Assembly (NCBI RefSeq): GCF_900109375.1
Contig: NZ_FOAB01000005.1
Span: 248,001-312,000 of the forward strand
Origin: Aquimarina amphilecti
GTDB taxonomy: Bacteria; Bacteroidota; Bacteroidia; Flavobacteriales; Flavobacteriaceae
DNA length: 64,000 bases
Direction: 5' to 3'
Part shown: positions 63,957 to 64,000 of the stretch, in pieces
Position numbering within the stretch: the first letter of the stretch is position 1
Layout of the letters: each line of letters opens with the position of its first letter
The notes under the pieces: model-generated
What the model saw: only the letters and a program-made list of their open reading frames with translations
Told to the model about the DNA's origin: nothing
Database searches by the model: none
Translations under genes and position numbers: made by a program

Positions 63957-64000
63957 ATGAAATTATTAGAGAAAAAAGCAATCGAAGTTTTGAATAAAAA
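63957..64000 (+). CDS. Start of a downstream gene (cut by window edge)
   Basis: ATG at 63957 opens a frame MKLLEKKAIEVLNK that runs to the window end. Only 14 full codons are visible, so the product cannot be named. Its place after a LacI-linked receptor suggests a sugar-metabolism gene, by context only. Confidence 0.45.
   Translation, partial: MKLLEKKAIEVLNK

Noticed and set aside
1..64000. CRISPR array or insertion sequence
   Set aside because: No regularly spaced repeats, cas genes, transposase frames or terminal inverted repeats with target duplications were found.

Overview
The window reads as chromosomal DNA of a marine-type Flavobacteriaceae bacterium (Bacteroidota; Aquimarina or Tenacibaculum relatives are my guess, not shown by the sequence). 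Support: AT-rich DNA, promoters of the Bacteroidota form TAnnTTTG, TonB receptors with an N-terminal carboxypeptidase-like beta domain, a FecI/FecR/TonB/DUF4249 set, and lipoproteins with an acidic stretch just after the lipobox cysteine.

Region 1 (1-6.3 kb) is housekeeping: the 3' part of a class I mannose-6-phosphate isomerase gene, a minus-strand operon leuC-leuD-(citramalate/isopropylmalate synthase)-leuB, and an initiator tRNA-Met with its own promoter and terminator.

Region 2 (6.7-31.0 kb) is a complete extracellular contractile injection system (eCIS) of the Bacteroidota MAC/AlgoCIS kind, all on the plus strand: Cis16 terminator, an unknown protein, sheath, three tube-type proteins, a 54-residue DUF5908 protein, LysM tube/baseplate protein, VgrG-like spike, PAAR-like tip, gp25, two large baseplate proteins, two tandem collar-type tail fibres, tape measure and AAA+ ATPase. 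Two cargo candidates follow. They share an N-terminal leader in exact register, then carry an eCIS-core or core-like HExxH domain and unrelated C-terminal domains. One C-terminal domain has a nucleotidyltransferase-like GS...SDID signature. There are no capsid, terminase, integrase or T6SS membrane genes, so this is neither a prophage nor a T6SS. Repeat and hairpin elements cluster around the cargo genes.

Region 3 (31.3-43.2 kb) is mixed: a membrane protein, BluB, a membrane-anchored AraC regulator, an outer-membrane protein, an S41 protease lipoprotein and an alpha/beta-hydrolase lipoprotein. It ends with a minus-strand ECF sigma / anti-sigma / TonB receptor / DUF4249 lipoprotein module.

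Region 4 (43.5-59.9 kb) is a siderophore locus. A PLP decarboxylase, an N-hydroxylase, an MFS exporter, two tandem fusions of GNAT acyltransferase with a DesD-type NIS synthetase, and a DUF1624 membrane acyltransferase form a tight operon for a hydroxamate siderophore (bisucaberin/desferrioxamine type by logic). A PchR-like AraC regulator separates it from an uptake operon of TonB receptor, DUF4374 lipoprotein and PepSY membrane protein, which matches the architecture of the Bacteroides xenosiderophore system XusABC. A near-identical 27-bp element with 21-bp-spaced direct repeats lies upstream of both operons, tying them into one regulon.

Region 5 (60-64 kb) is a LacI-type regulator divergent from a second large TonB receptor, with a palindromic operator between them and the start of a further gene at the right edge.
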